A stretch of 64,000 nucleotides of DNA, taken from positions 2,783,263 through 2,847,262 of the forward strand of contig CP011806.1 of assembly GCA_001664505.1 (NCBI GenBank). The letters run 5' to 3'. The notes beneath the pieces are model-generated. The model had not been told where the DNA came from and searched no databases. It saw only the letters and a program-made list of their open reading frames with translations. This document shows, one piece after another, positions 8,596-17,774 of this stretch. The translations under genes and the position numbers were made by a program. How positions within the stretch are numbered: position 1 is the stretch's first letter; the number at the start of each line of letters is the position of its first letter. The stretch is from Acidobacteria bacterium Mor1 (GTDB lineage Bacteria > Acidobacteriota > Polarisedimenticolia > Polarisedimenticolales > Polarisedimenticolaceae).

Positions 8596-9711
8596 ATGAT
8601 CGTGCGACATCTTCCGTTGACCCTGATGCTTGCGGTACTTCTGGTCGGTCCCGCCCTGGCCCAGCCCAGGATGTCAGAGTTCGACGCCACGATCCCGACA
8701 TTCGACGTCTCCGGCCCTCGGACAATTACCGAGAGCGGGATCTACCGGCTGACCCGGGACATCGAGCAGATCGGTACGCTGGGGATATCGATCTTTGCCC
8801 CGGAACCGATCGAAGTGATCCTCGACCTGAACGGCTTCGAGATTCGAGGCAGCGTGTACATCGCCGGCGGGGAAGGGCGGATCCGTGTGATGAACGGAAC
8901 CATACGCCCAACTCGCGGGTTTGCGATCGGCAACGAGGCCCGATCGCTCGAGCTGCTCGATGTCGAGCTGTTCGCCGGCATCAGCGACATCGGCACCCCT
9001 AGCGCCATCGAGCTACGAATCGGTGAGATCCTCCGCATCCAGCGTAGCCGCATCGTTGCGGATCGATGCATCTTCGCCACCTCGACGGAACCCTGGCGCT
9101 TCGTTGCCGATCACAACGTATTCGAGTGTGGGCAGGAGCCTTTCCGGCTCTTCGGCCAGGCCGGCGGGCGAATCGCAGACAATCGCATCGAAATCGGCCC
9201 CGCCGCTCCTCAACCGCTCATCTGGCCGAGCGGTGGCGACACCCTCTTTCTGCGCAACACCTGGAACGGAGAACCGGGACAGAGGCTGGTCTTCGTCGGC
9301 GACCGGTACCGTTTCGCCGGAAACCGCTTCGCCGGTGCATCCTTCTTCATCAACGGAAACGAGACTCAGTTCGAGGACAACGAGATCGACACCGGCGTCT
9401 GGGGCGTTCAACCTTTGTACGGTCTCGATATTCGAGGAGACGACACGAAGCTGCGGGGTAACCGAATCCGGACCTCCCCGTGGATGACCGGCGTTCTGGT
9501 GACGGGTGACCGGACCCGGATTCTCGAGAACGAGATCGCCGCCATCGACAACCCCGCCCTCAGGATCTTCGGATTGGATTCACTGCTCCGCGGAAACCGC
9601 TTCAATCGGGCTTCACAGCTTCCCTTCCCGTTCCTGATTCCCGTGATCGTCGTCGATCCGAGCAGCGATCTGGGGGACAATCTCTGTAACGGAGAGCCCT
9701 GCTTTCCCTGA
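8596..9711 (+). CDS. Secreted right-handed beta-helix protein, copy 2 of tandem pair
   Basis: 371 residues from ATG 8596, preferred over an upstream in-frame ATG because AAAGGGGGATC provides a Shine-Dalgarno and the signal peptide starts there (MIVRHLPLTLMLAVLLVGPA, cut near ALA-QP). It has the same length as the upstream copy. The mature start (SEFDATIPTFDVSGPRTITE) is nearly identical between the two, while the middle differs strongly. The rungs recur as in copy 1 (DNRIEIG, LFLRNTW, AGNRFAG, FEDNEID, LRGNRFN), so a parallel beta-helix is expected. It ends NLCNGEPCFP. The pair clearly arose by tandem duplication with divergence concentrated in loop-like positions; the ligand or substrate is unknown. 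Confidence 0.75.
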   Translation: MIVRHLPLTLMLAVLLVGPALAQPRMSEFDATIPTFDVSGPRTITESGIYRLTRDIEQIGTLGISIFAPEPIEVILDLNGFEIRGSVYIAGGEGRIRVMNGTIRPTRGFAIGNEARSLELLDVELFAGISDIGTPSAIELRIGEILRIQRSRIVADRCIFATSTEPWRFVADHNVFECGQEPFRLFGQAGGRIADNRIEIGPAAPQPLIWPSGGDTLFLRNTWNGEPGQRLVFVGDRYRFAGNRFAGASFFINGNETQFEDNEIDTGVWGVQPLYGLDIRGDDTKLRGNRIRTSPWMTGVLVTGDRTRILENEIAAIDNPALRIFGLDSLLRGNRFNRASQLPFPFLIPVIVVDPSSDLGDNLCNGEPCFP

Positions 9712-9730
9712 GAGACGGGCTCGCGCGCGG

Positions 9731-12673
9731 CTAGCCCTCGAGTAGCGCCAGCAGGTCGTCGCGGGAGAGCGAGGCGGAGGCGGTGGCTTTGCCCCCTAGG
9801 GCCGCGTCGGCGACAGCGCGCTTGCGCTGCTGCAGCTCCAGGATGCGCTCTTCAACCGTGTCCTCGGCGACCAGGCGGTAAACCATCACCGGCTTGTCCT
9901 GGCCGATACGGTGGGCTCGGTCGGCGGCCTGATCCTCCACCGCCGGGTTCCACCACGGGTCGACGATGAAGACATGATCGGCGGCGGTGAGGGTCAACCC
10001 GGTGCCGCCGGCACGCAGGGAAATCAGCATCACAGGCGGTCCGGCGTCGGCCTGGAACCGCTTGACCACCGCGCCGCGATCCGACGTCGAACCGTCCAGC
10101 CGGCAATAGGGGATGCCTCCTTGAAGCTCCGGCTCGATCCGATCAAGCAGCGACGTCCACTGGGAGAACACCAGCGCCTTGTGCCCCTCGGCGACGATGG
10201 TCTCCAGGTTCTCGCGCAGCAGCGAGACCTTGGAGGACCGCTCCGCCGTCTGGCCCGGGATCAGGCCGCGGTGACAGGCGGCTTGGCGCAGGCGTAACAA
10301 CGCCTCCAGGGCGGCGAGGACGTTGCCGCCCCCCTGCAGCTTGGCTACCACATCCCGGCGGGTCGCGGCACGCACCGCCTCGTAGGTATCCCGCTCTTCA
10401 CCGGACAGCTCGCAATGCAGCACCACCTCGGTGCGGGGCGGCAGATCGGTGGCCACCTCACTCTTCAAGCGGCGCAGCACGAAGGGACCGATCCGTTCGC
10501 GCAGGTGCGCGGTAACCAACGGATCGCCGTCGTCGATCGGCCGGCTGTAGCGTTCGTCGAAGTCGGTGCGCCCACCGAGCAAGCCGCGGTTGATGAAGTG
10601 GAACTGACTCCACAATTCATCGAGGCGGTTCTCTACCGGGGTGCCGGTCAGCGCCAGACGGAACCCGGCGTCCAGCCGGTAGGCCGCACGGGCCACCTGG
10701 CTGTCGGGGTTCTTGATCGCCTGGGCCTCGTCGAGCACCACGGTGTCCCAGCGCTCCGCAGCCAGCTTGTCGGCGTCGAGCCGCAACAGGGCGTAGGTCG
10801 TGACGGTGAGATCCGCATCGGGATCCAGGGCGCGCTTCGGTCCGTGGTAGCGACAGCCCCTGAGCGACGGCCGGAACTTCGCCGCCTCGTCGAGCCAGTT
10901 CTGAAGCACGCTGGTAGGCGCGACGACCAGCGTCCGGCCCCGAAGGGCGCAGAGCGCTTGCAGGGTCTTGCCCAGCCCCATGTCGTCGGCGAGCAACGCG
11001 CCGAGGCCCGCCTCCCGGTGGAAGGAGAGCCAGTCGATCCCCTGGCGCTGATAGGGCCTGAGTTCCGCTTCGAGGTCACCGGGCAACTCGGCCGCGGGAA
11101 TCCCCTCGAAGCCGTCGAGCAGCGCGCGCATCTGCCCCACTTCGGGCGGCGCCGGTTGATCGAGATCCGCGCAGAGCCGGGCCAGATCCGGTAGCGACGC
11201 CTTCGGCACCTCGCCGCGCTCGTCGCGAGCGGCGAGCAGGTCGGCAACCCGGCGGCCGTAGCGCCCCAGCCAGTCCATCGGCAGCGGAGCCCAACCTCCA
11301 CCGGTCAGCGGCACCAGGGAGCTCCCCGCCGACCACGCGCGAATGACCTCGGCTGCATCGGCGCGGCCGCCCCCCTTGCCGCCGGCACCCCGGCTCCGGA
11401 ACATCACGTCCAGCCGCGTCCCGTCGAGATCGAGTTCCGGTTCGATCGGCGGCGCCAGATAGAACCCTTCGTGGGCGTCCCCTTCGATGCTGTCCTTCCA
11501 GCCTCGCAGCTTGGCGACGAAGCCGACGGCGTCCTCGGCGACGAAACGTTCCCGGACTCCCGGCGCCAGATCGAGTTCCTGACGCATGCGGCGCAACAAC
11601 CGCTTCTCCGCCTCGAGATCCCGCACCGGCACCGGGCCTTCGAGATGCACCAGCCGCCCGGCGTCAACCCGGGCACGGGCCGGATGGCCGTAGACCAGGC
11701 GTGGCAACACCGCCAGGGTGAACCCGTCCCGCTCAACCGAAAGCTCGATCCGCGGTTTGTCGTCACTGGTTCCGGGGAGTTTGTCGGTGAGCACGTCGAC
11801 GGGCAGCCGCTTGCGTAGCCGCGGCAGGTCCTCGGTGACCAGCTGCGCCATCTGCTCCGGTCCGTAGGCCCGGCCCCGGGGAAGTTCGTGGCGTTCCCGT
11901 CCGTCGAGCAAGCTGTCTCCCAGCGGCCGCAGGGCATCGCCGATGCGCACGACCCGGGCATCGAAGCGTTCCTCGATGCCCTTTTCTTCGACCAGGCGAA
12001 GCTCGAAACCACTGCCCCGTTCGCGGACTTCCACCCGGGGCAACACCGGCTCCGGGGAGATCTCGATCGGTTCGCCGTCGAGCAGCACCTCGTCGCAACG
12101 GGCCAGCGCCCGGAACAGCTTCGGAATCTGCGGAGCCGCCAGGGGGCCGTGGCGCACGCCCCCCATGGCCAGCTCTACCGCTAGATCCGCCTGGGTCGCG
12201 ACCACCGTCGGCCCCCCGGCCCGGGACAGCGACGCCAGCGATCCGCCGAACGGCCGGGTCTCATCGCCGCGCACCAGTTCTCGGGAGAAGGAGAGCCCGG
12301 CGCCGCGGCGTTCCAGCCGGTGCCGTACCTTGAACGAGCGGGTCTCCGCCACGCTGAGCTGCTTGCCCTGCCGTTGCGCCAGGCGCAGCGCGATGACCGA
12401 AGCGGCTGCGTGCTCGCAGCCCCGCTGCTTCTGCGGACACTCGCACTTCCAGCTCTTGTCTTCGAGGTTGAACCGCACCTGGGGGCTGATCACGTTGCCC
12501 CGCTGCAGCACCCGCAGCACCGGCTCCGCCGCGTCGGCAGATTCGAGAACCACCGAGTCGCCGCGGGCGAGCTCGACCCCTCGAGACCACTGGGTGCTGT
12601 CGCAGGCGCCGCGCACCGCGGCGAACAGGCCGTCGAAACCCGGATGCGCTGTGGGATCCGCAGCCGCGCTCAT
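9731..12673 (-). CDS. SNF2-family DEAD/DEAH helicase with N-terminal SWIM zinc finger
   Basis: 980 residues. The SWIM finger is at C77, C79, C86, H88. The C-terminal half contains all Swi2/Snf2 motifs: [11 protein letters not shown] (Walker A), [12 protein letters not shown] (DEAQ box), [19 protein letters not shown] (motif III), [31 protein letters not shown] (motif V) and [12 protein letters not shown] (motif VI). Bacterial members of this HepA/RapA-like group are ATP-driven DNA translocases thought to remodel protein-DNA or transcription complexes; the exact role of the SWIM-containing branch is not settled. The ATG lies 4 bases after the stop of the upstream secreted-protein gene on the same strand, implying co-transcription, though the two products act in different compartments. 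No strong Shine-Dalgarno is visible. Confidence 0.9.
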   Translation of the reverse strand: MSAAADPTAHPGFDGLFAAVRGACDSTQWSRGVELARGDSVVLESADAAEPVLRVLQRGNVISPQVRFNLEDKSWKCECPQKQRGCEHAAASVIALRLAQRQGKQLSVAETRSFKVRHRLERRGAGLSFSRELVRGDETRPFGGSLASLSRAGGPTVVATQADLAVELAMGGVRHGPLAAPQIPKLFRALARCDEVLLDGEPIEISPEPVLPRVEVRERGSGFELRLVEEKGIEERFDARVVRIGDALRPLGDSLLDGRERHELPRGRAYGPEQMAQLVTEDLPRLRKRLPVDVLTDKLPGTSDDKPRIELSVERDGFTLAVLPRLVYGHPARARVDAGRLVHLEGPVPVRDLEAEKRLLRRMRQELDLAPGVRERFVAEDAVGFVAKLRGWKDSIEGDAHEGFYLAPPIEPELDLDGTRLDVMFRSRGAGGKGGGRADAAEVIRAWSAGSSLVPLTGGGWAPLPMDWLGRYGRRVADLLAARDERGEVPKASLPDLARLCADLDQPAPPEVGQMRALLDGFEGIPAAELPGDLEAELRPYQRQGIDWLSFHREAGLGALLADDMGLGKTLQALCALRGRTLVVAPTSVLQNWLDEAAKFRPSLRGCRYHGPKRALDPDADLTVTTYALLRLDADKLAAERWDTVVLDEAQAIKNPDSQVARAAYRLDAGFRLALTGTPVENRLDELWSQFHFINRGLLGGRTDFDERYSRPIDDGDPLVTAHLRERIGPFVLRRLKSEVATDLPPRTEVVLHCELSGEERDTYEAVRAATRRDVVAKLQGGGNVLAALEALLRLRQAACHRGLIPGQTAERSSKVSLLRENLETIVAEGHKALVFSQWTSLLDRIEPELQGGIPYCRLDGSTSDRGAVVKRFQADAGPPVMLISLRAGGTGLTLTAADHVFIVDPWWNPAVEDQAADRAHRIGQDKPVMVYRLVAEDTVEERILELQQRKRAVADAALGGKATASASLSRDDLLALLEG

Positions 12674-12677
12674 CCGG

Positions 12678-13520
12678 TCAGCCGATCTCCGCCAACTGGA
12701 TGTGGACCTGGCCCGGAACGTTCTCGACCTTGCCGCTGATCTGGAGCAGCGTGCCGCTCTCGGCCTCGATCCAGAGCTCGGTCTCCCCTTCCATGTTCAT
12801 GAAGCCCTCATCGGCGGCTTCAGGATCGGCAGGCGTGACCCGCAGGCGCAGTTCGCGTAGTTCGAGCTTTTCCTTGCGCCCGGTGCGCAGGTTGATCAAC
12901 TTGCGGCGGTTGTCCCGCTCCTCGCCGACGGTGACCCGGAAAGCCCGGGGCCCTTTGGAAGTGGCGACCTGGAACACCATCTCGTCGCCGACCTTGCGCA
13001 GCTCCGAACGGCCGAGCTGCAGGATCATCGCGTAGTAGTCGTAGAGCGGCGGCGACTCGATCGCCGATTCCCCGACCATGATCGACGACACCGCAGCCCC
13101 GGGGTTGGGGTAGGTATCCGACGAGGTGACCTCCCAGGAGGCGTCCTTGACGTCCGGGTCGCGCCAGAGCTTCTCGACGACGAAACTCTCCGGGCCGAAG
13201 CGGTAGTTGCGGCCCCGCTTCTTGGAACGGCTGGTGTACTCGAGGCTGCGGCCGTTGCCGTGCTCGACGACGCTGCGGGTGCGGGTATCGGCGAGGGAGC
13301 CGCCGAACGCGCGAGCCACCGTTTCGGTCTCCAGCACATCCCGCTCGGCGCCGCGGGCGAGCTTCATCTCGACCCGGCCGGTCAATACCATCAGCTTGCG
13401 CGCCTTGAGCCGCAGCACCTCCCAGTTCTCGAAGGGCACGCCCGGCTCGGCAGACTCGTCCGCGGCGGCCCACGGCAGGGCCAGCAGCACGAGCAGCATG
13501 ATCAGTAGACGGCGACGCAT
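12678..13520 (-). CDS. Secreted protein of unknown function, upstream of SNF2 gene
   Basis: 280 residues beginning with a signal peptide ([20 protein letters not shown], cut near AAA-DE). The mature part is a beta-rich, charged domain that includes [20 protein letters not shown], a [11 protein letters not shown] segment, a short Pro/Gly segment ([13 protein letters not shown]) and a C-terminal [19 protein letters not shown]. The overall impression is of a LolA/DUF3108-like beta-barrel half, but I see no diagnostic motif and do not assign a function. It is the first gene of an apparent two-gene minus-strand unit with the SNF2 helicase (4-base gap) and is divergent from the hotdog-protein gene. 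Confidence 0.65.
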   Translation of the reverse strand: MRRRLLIMLLVLLALPWAAADESAEPGVPFENWEVLRLKARKLMVLTGRVEMKLARGAERDVLETETVARAFGGSLADTRTRSVVEHGNGRSLEYTSRSKKRGRNYRFGPESFVVEKLWRDPDVKDASWEVTSSDTYPNPGAAVSSIMVGESAIESPPLYDYYAMILQLGRSELRKVGDEMVFQVATSKGPRAFRVTVGEERDNRRKLINLRTGRKEKLELRELRLRVTPADPEAADEGFMNMEGETELWIEAESGTLLQISGKVENVPGQVHIQLAEIG

Positions 13521-13639
13521 CGTATTTCTCCACCCCCACTGTAATGCAAGCGGCGGGCCGCCGCGAAATGCCTCATTACCGTCGCAAATCGGGACTTTCG
13601 GCGAAATGGAGTGCCCGAGTGTCGCCCAGGGAGGTCATC

Positions 13640-14191
13640 TTGACACCGGAACCCGGGCCGGGACACCCTGAGGCGATGATCGAAGCGAATCGCGGCCAGA
13701 AGCCTCGCGTCCTCACTCCGTTTCAGTTGAAGTGGATGCTCTCGCTCTATCCGCCGCTTTTCTGGGCCCGGGTTCGGGTGCGCGAGTTCGCCCCGGACTT
13801 CCGCTACTGTCGCGCCGAGGTCAAACGCAGTTTTCTGACCCGCAATTTTCACGGCACGACCTTCGGCGGCGCCATCTTCTCCGGTGGCGACCCGTTCCAC
13901 GCGATTCTCTACTGGCAGTCCTTTGCTCGCGAGGGACTGCCGGTACAAACCTGGCTCAAGAGCGCCAACATCGACTACAAGAAGCCGGCCGCGTCGACCC
14001 TGACGTTGGAATTCCGCCTGTCGGAACGGGACCTCGACGACGCTCGGCGGGATCTGGACCGGCACGGACGCCACGTCCGCACCCACCAGGTCGACGCGGT
14101 CGATCAAGACGGACGGATCTGCGCCGTCTTGCGCAACGAGGTCTACATGCGATATCCCCGGGACCATCAGCCGACGGCGTCGGCGTTCTGA
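13640..14191 (+). CDS. DUF4442-type hotdog-fold (thioesterase-like) protein
   Basis: 183 residues if started at the TTG at 13640, which has a GGGAGG Shine-Dalgarno just upstream; an in-frame ATG at 13676 would give 171 residues and an unconvincing longer frame reaches 13544. The core (FQLKWMLSLYPPLFWARVRV, then RSFLTRNFHGTTFGGAIFSG, then ANIDYKKPA) matches DUF4442, a hotdog-fold family related to acyl-CoA thioesterases in which the helix after HGTTFGG packs in the substrate pocket. It is probably cytosolic and may act on acyl-CoA or acyl-ACP; the substrate is unknown. The gene is followed after 16 bases by the lipoprotein isoaspartyl peptidase and the two are probably co-transcribed. Confidence 0.75.
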   Translation: MTPEPGPGHPEAMIEANRGQKPRVLTPFQLKWMLSLYPPLFWARVRVREFAPDFRYCRAEVKRSFLTRNFHGTTFGGAIFSGGDPFHAILYWQSFAREGLPVQTWLKSANIDYKKPAASTLTLEFRLSERDLDDARRDLDRHGRHVRTHQVDAVDQDGRICAVLRNEVYMRYPRDHQPTASAF

Positions 14192-14207
14192 CCGCGAAGG
14201 AGAGCCG

Positions 14208-15209
14208 ATGCGAAACCTCCGTTCACTTCTGTGCCTGCTGCTGTTGATCCTCGGGTGCCTGGCCTGCATGCCCGGCGGCGAGCCCGAGCCGGAAACCCCG
14301 GAGGCCCCGGCGACGCCACCTCTCGAGTGGGCGATCGCGATTCACGGCGGCGCCGGCGCCCCCAAGGATCTGAGCGACTCCGAACAGCTGGCCTACAAAC
14401 TGGCGCTCGAGGAGACGCTCGCCCTGGGCCGCGGTCTGCTCGAGACCGGATCCTCCGGGGTCGACGTGGTCGAAGCGGTGATTCGCAAGATGGAAGACCA
14501 GGAGCTGTTCAACGCCGGCCGTGGCTCCGTGTTCACCAACCAGGGCACCAACGAACTGGACGCCTCGATCATGGACGGTGAGACCAAGGCCTGCGGCGCC
14601 GTAACCGGAGTCACCACCGTCAAGAATCCGATCACCCTGGCGCGCAAGGTGATGGAGAACTCCCGCCACGTCTTCTTCGCCGGCGAGGGCGCGGAACAGT
14701 TCGCCACGTTGATGGAGGTCGAGCGGGTAGATCCTCGTTACTTCTTCACCCAGCGCCGCTGGGATGCGTGGCAACGTGTGCTGGAAAAGGAAAAGGCCGC
14801 CGCGGACAGGGGCACCGTCGGATGCGTCGTGCGGGACAAGGCGGGGAACCTGGCCGCCGGCACCTCGACCGGTGGGTTGACCAACAAGCGCTGGGGCCGT
14901 ATCGGCGACTCGCCGGTGGTCGGCGCCGGCACCTACGCCAGCAATGACTCCTGCGCGGTTTCGGGCACGGGAATCGGCGAGCAGTTCATTCGCAACGCCG
15001 TGGCCTACGACATCTGCGCCCGGGTGCAGTACGGCGGCGCCCCTCTGGACACCGCGGCACGTGCGGTGATCGAGACGGTGCTCAACGAGGGGGACGGCGG
15101 CGTGATCGCGCTGACGCCCGACGGCACGATCGCCATGGAGTTCAACACTCCCGCGATGTTCCGCGGCGCCGCGACTTCCCAGGGCCGCTTCGAGGTTGCG
15201 ATCTGGTAG
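14208..15209 (+). CDS. Lipoprotein isoaspartyl peptidase / L-asparaginase (Ntn hydrolase, family T2)
   Basis: 333 residues. The N-terminus (MRNLRSLLCLLLLILGCLAC) is a lipoprotein signal with Cys17 or Cys20 as lipidation site, followed by a Pro/Glu-rich linker. The enzyme domain starts WAIAIHGGAGAP. The hallmark self-cleavage site is GTVGCVVRD, so Thr203 becomes the N-terminal nucleophile of the beta chain. Substrate loops STGGLTNKRWGRIGDSPVVG and GTGIGEQFIRN are intact. Family members remove beta-aspartyl (isoaspartyl) residues from peptides and hydrolyse asparagine. An outer-membrane or periplasmic location suggests scavenging of isoaspartyl dipeptides released by the many secreted proteases encoded nearby. 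Shine-Dalgarno AAGGAG is at the right distance. The last 68 bases overlap the 3' end of the opposing alkyltransferase-like gene. Confidence 0.9.
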   Translation: MRNLRSLLCLLLLILGCLACMPGGEPEPETPEAPATPPLEWAIAIHGGAGAPKDLSDSEQLAYKLALEETLALGRGLLETGSSGVDVVEAVIRKMEDQELFNAGRGSVFTNQGTNELDASIMDGETKACGAVTGVTTVKNPITLARKVMENSRHVFFAGEGAEQFATLMEVERVDPRYFFTQRRWDAWQRVLEKEKAAADRGTVGCVVRDKAGNLAAGTSTGGLTNKRWGRIGDSPVVGAGTYASNDSCAVSGTGIGEQFIRNAVAYDICARVQYGGAPLDTAARAVIETVLNEGDGGVIALTPDGTIAMEFNTPAMFRGAATSQGRFEVAIW

Positions 15210-15591
15210 TCCGCGGCCGGTAGCGGTAGCGTTCGAGATCGAGAGTGCCGTCGGCGCCGAACTCGACCCCCTCGTCCTCGAGCATCGCCTGCTGCAGACC
15301 GCCGGGCAGCTTGCCCGTGGTGTCCGTCGAGCAGCCCCCCTTTGCGTTGACGACCCGCTGCCAGGGCACGTTGTCCGGGCAACCGTTCATGGCCCAGCCG
15401 ACGGCGGCAGGCGAGAGGGTTCGCCCGAGCAGTTCGGAGATCTGCCCGTAGGTCATGACCCGGCCCCGTGGGATCCGGCGAACCCACTGCCAGACCTCCT
15501 GAAAGGCACCCCCTGCCTGCTCGGAGCCTTCGGCCTTCCGCCGGGCTCCCCTGGTGCCGGCCTCTCCGGCCCCGGGTCGACGCCTGGCCAC
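15142..15591 (-). CDS. Alkyltransferase-like (ATL) protein, MGMT fold without the active-site cysteine
   Basis: 149 residues from a GTG at 15591, preceded by GAGGG inside the end of yqeY. The core FQEVWQWVRRIPRGRVMTYG, then SELLGRTLSPAAVGWAMNGC, then VPWQRVVNAKGGCST is the DNA-binding domain of O6-alkylguanine transferases. The alkyl-accepting motif PCHR is replaced: the equivalent region reads PWQRV, with Trp for Cys, exactly as in Atl1/YbaZ-type proteins. These bind O6-alkylguanine and hand the lesion to nucleotide excision repair rather than reversing it. The basic C-terminal tail (YRYRPRTTRSQPRSGPGKSR) is longer than usual and lies in the region overlapping the opposing gene. It forms an operon with yqeY (7-base gap). 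Confidence 0.85.
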   Translation of the reverse strand: MARRRPGAGEAGTRGARRKAEGSEQAGGAFQEVWQWVRRIPRGRVMTYGQISELLGRTLSPAAVGWAMNGCPDNVPWQRVVNAKGGCSTDTTGKLPGGLQQAMLEDEGVEFGADGTLDLERYRYRPRTTRSQPRSGPGKSRRRGTSREC

Positions 15592-15598
15592 CGCGCCC

Positions 15599-16063
15599 TC
15601 AGCCGCCGATCAGCTCGCGGACGATGGCGCTGACCAGCTTGCCGTCGGCCTTGCCCTTGGTCTTGGGCATCACCAGCTTCATCACCGCACCCATCTGCTT
15701 CGGCGAGTCGGCGCCGGATTCCGCCACCGCCGCGGCGACGATCTCGCGCACCGCTTCCTCGGAGAGCTGCTCGGGCAGGTACTCCTTGACGATGGCCAGC
15801 TCCGCCTCTTCCTGAGCCGCCAGATCTTCACGCCCGCCGTCCCGGTAGCTGTCCGCCGACTCCCGGCGCTGCTTGCCGTAGCGGGTCAGCACCTCGAGAG
15901 CCTCCTCGTCACTCAGCTGGTAGTCGGCTCCCTGCTTGCCCCGGGCCGCGATCTCGGCCTCCTGGAACTTGGAACGGACCATACGCAGCACGTTCAGCCG
16001 CTCCTTGTCGCGGCTCTTCATCGCTTGTTTCAGATCGGTTTCGACCTTCTGTTTCAGGCTCAC
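15599..16063 (-). CDS. yqeY: GatB/YqeY domain protein
   Basis: 154 residues from a GTG at 16063 with an ideal GGAAGGAG Shine-Dalgarno 7 bases upstream. Family hallmarks are present: KQKVETDLKQAMKSRDKERL at the start, KQRRESADSYRDGGREDLA in the middle, and GAVMKLVMPKTKGKADGKLV at the end. This is the typical length for YqeY, which shares the tRNA-binding tail domain of GatB (Asp/Glu-tRNA amidotransferase) and stands alone; its exact role is unresolved. It is the first gene of a two-gene unit with the ATL protein and is divergent from the TPR membrane protein. Confidence 0.9.
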   Translation of the reverse strand: MSLKQKVETDLKQAMKSRDKERLNVLRMVRSKFQEAEIAARGKQGADYQLSDEEALEVLTRYGKQRRESADSYRDGGREDLAAQEEAELAIVKEYLPEQLSEEAVREIVAAAVAESGADSPKQMGAVMKLVMPKTKGKADGKLVSAIVRELIGG

Positions 16064-16202
16064 GGTGCGGTCTCCTTCCGGCGCTCGGCCGATTTCAGAA
16101 ATGTATCACCGCTGCCCTCAAACGGCCCTTCTCAGACCCCTGGACGGGTGCACCTCGGGGACCTAGATATTTGATTCGGGGGGAGTACGGACGGGCACTG
16201 GA

Positions 16203-17705
16203 ATGCATACCGACTACTCCACTGAATTCAGCGGCGTCGCGGGACGTGTCCTGCGAGGCACGTTCTCCTTCGGCACCTTCCTCACCGGCTTTCTGGCATT
16301 CGTTCCGATGGTCGCGCTGGGCTTCGTCAGCACCCTGACCGGGGCGACGAACTTCATGAGCCTGGCTGTGCAGGCGGTCTGGTCGTTGGTGCTGGCCCGC
16401 TACGCGCTCAACGGCCTTCATGGGGAGTTCAGCGGCTGGCTGTTCTCGAGCCGGGGGGGCAGCTGGCTCGACGCCGGCGTGGTCGGTTTCCGCTTCGCCG
16501 TTCTGTCGTTGGTCTACGCGGTGCCGCCGATCATCCTGATGGCCGGCAGCTCCGCCGAACCGGCAGCCATGAGCACGGTGGGACCGGCGGGTCTCGCCAA
16601 CCCGTTCTCCACGGCGCTGCTGTTGCCGCTTGCGGTCTATCTCCTCGGCTCGATGTTCCTTCCGCCGGTGTTCCTGATCGTCTCGGTCTCCGCCGAGAGC
16701 ATCGGCGACATCTTCTCGCCGGCCCACTGGCGGAGCGTGTTCTCCGGACGGCTGGGTGATCTGCTACCGCTCTACGCGCTGTACGTCGGCGCATTAGCCA
16801 CGGTTGTGTGCATCGCGGTTCCGCTGCTGATGGGCCTGGCCGCCCTGAGCTGGCAACTCGCCGCGCTGCTGGGTCTCGTGGTGCTGATGTACATCATCGG
16901 CCTCTCCGCCGATCTGCTGGGCCGCCTCTGCGGCTTCTTCGCTTTCGGCGAGGCTCAACTCGGCGACGCTCCCGGGTCGACCAAGGACTCCGGCGGATCG
17001 AAGGCGCCCGACGCCCCGGCACCGCTGCCCGGCAACGCGGCGGCCGCCCCCGACGCTCCTGTGGTCGGCGCGGTGCGCAAGGCCTCGATCCCGCTCTCCA
17101 ACGATCCTCAAACGCCGGGCACCCAGCCGATGGCTCCCGGCAGCGGCAAACCGGAGATCGCCGATCCCCGGGCGCCCGTGGAAGCGGCCCGGCAACGATT
17201 CGGCCACGACCCGGCCGGCGCCATCGGGTCCCTGGCGCGGCTCCGGGAAGAGAACGCCCCCAACACGCTGGTGCTCCACGGCCTGTGTTTGTTGCAGCTG
17301 CAGCACGGCATGCAGGACGAGGCGATCGAAACCGGCCGCGAGGCGCTCAAGGTGGGCGTCGAACAGGGTGAGCTCACCCTTGCCGCCGATGTACTGGACA
17401 AACTCTTCAGCTTCCTGCCCCGCTTCAAGCTGACGCCGGAGCAGATGTACAACCTCGCCACCGGATTGATCGACCGCGAAGAGTTCCGCGTCTCGACCAA
17501 ACTGCTGGCGGTGATCATCAAGGCCGATCCCGGCGACACTCGTGCGGTCAAGGCGCTGATGAAGGTCGGTGAGCTCAAGCTCAACGCCCGGGACAACCAG
17601 GCCGCCGCCAAGATCTACAGCTTCCTGCTCAAGCACTGCAACGGCTCTCCCCTCGACGAGTACATCCGCGAGGGCCTGGCCAAGGCACAGAGCAGCGCTG
17701 CCTAG
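16203..17705 (+). CDS. Polytopic membrane protein with C-terminal TPR domain
   Basis: 500 residues. Residues about 20-245 contain six hydrophobic helices with a Yip1-like feel (long, Gly/Leu-rich helices with few charges, e.g. FLTGFLAFVPMVALGFVSTL, LLLPLAVYLLGSMFLPPVFL). A Pro/Ala/Gly/Ser-rich flexible linker (about 260-325) leads to a cytosolic or periplasmic TPR region (about 325-500: VEAARQRFGHDPAGAIGSLA, LTLAADVLDKLFSF, AAAKIYSFLLKHCNG). The presumed role is membrane-anchored protein-protein interaction; no catalytic motif. No good Shine-Dalgarno precedes the ATG. A strong hairpin lies just after the stop, and a second membrane-anchored protein follows on the same strand. Confidence 0.7.
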   Translation: MHTDYSTEFSGVAGRVLRGTFSFGTFLTGFLAFVPMVALGFVSTLTGATNFMSLAVQAVWSLVLARYALNGLHGEFSGWLFSSRGGSWLDAGVVGFRFAVLSLVYAVPPIILMAGSSAEPAAMSTVGPAGLANPFSTALLLPLAVYLLGSMFLPPVFLIVSVSAESIGDIFSPAHWRSVFSGRLGDLLPLYALYVGALATVVCIAVPLLMGLAALSWQLAALLGLVVLMYIIGLSADLLGRLCGFFAFGEAQLGDAPGSTKDSGGSKAPDAPAPLPGNAAAAPDAPVVGAVRKASIPLSNDPQTPGTQPMAPGSGKPEIADPRAPVEAARQRFGHDPAGAIGSLARLREENAPNTLVLHGLCLLQLQHGMQDEAIETGREALKVGVEQGELTLAADVLDKLFSFLPRFKLTPEQMYNLATGLIDREEFRVSTKLLAVIIKADPGDTRAVKALMKVGELKLNARDNQAAAKIYSFLLKHCNGSPLDEYIREGLAKAQSSAA

Positions 17706-17718
17706 CGCTGTCTAGTCC

Positions 17719-17753
17719 GGCGCCCGGACAACCGGTCACCCGGTCCGGGCGCC
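17719..17753 (+). terminator. Strong hairpin between 16203-17705 and 17775-18554 (no U-tract)
   Basis: GGCGCCCGGAC at 17719-17729 pairs perfectly with GTCCGGGCGCC at 17743-17753, with a short inner CGG/CCG extension around a TCAC loop. There is no run of T on either strand, so it could be a factor-assisted terminator, an mRNA-stabilising 3' end or a processing site rather than a classical intrinsic terminator. Confidence 0.45.
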
Positions 17754-17774
17754 TCTCCTCACGACGAGGGCCTC

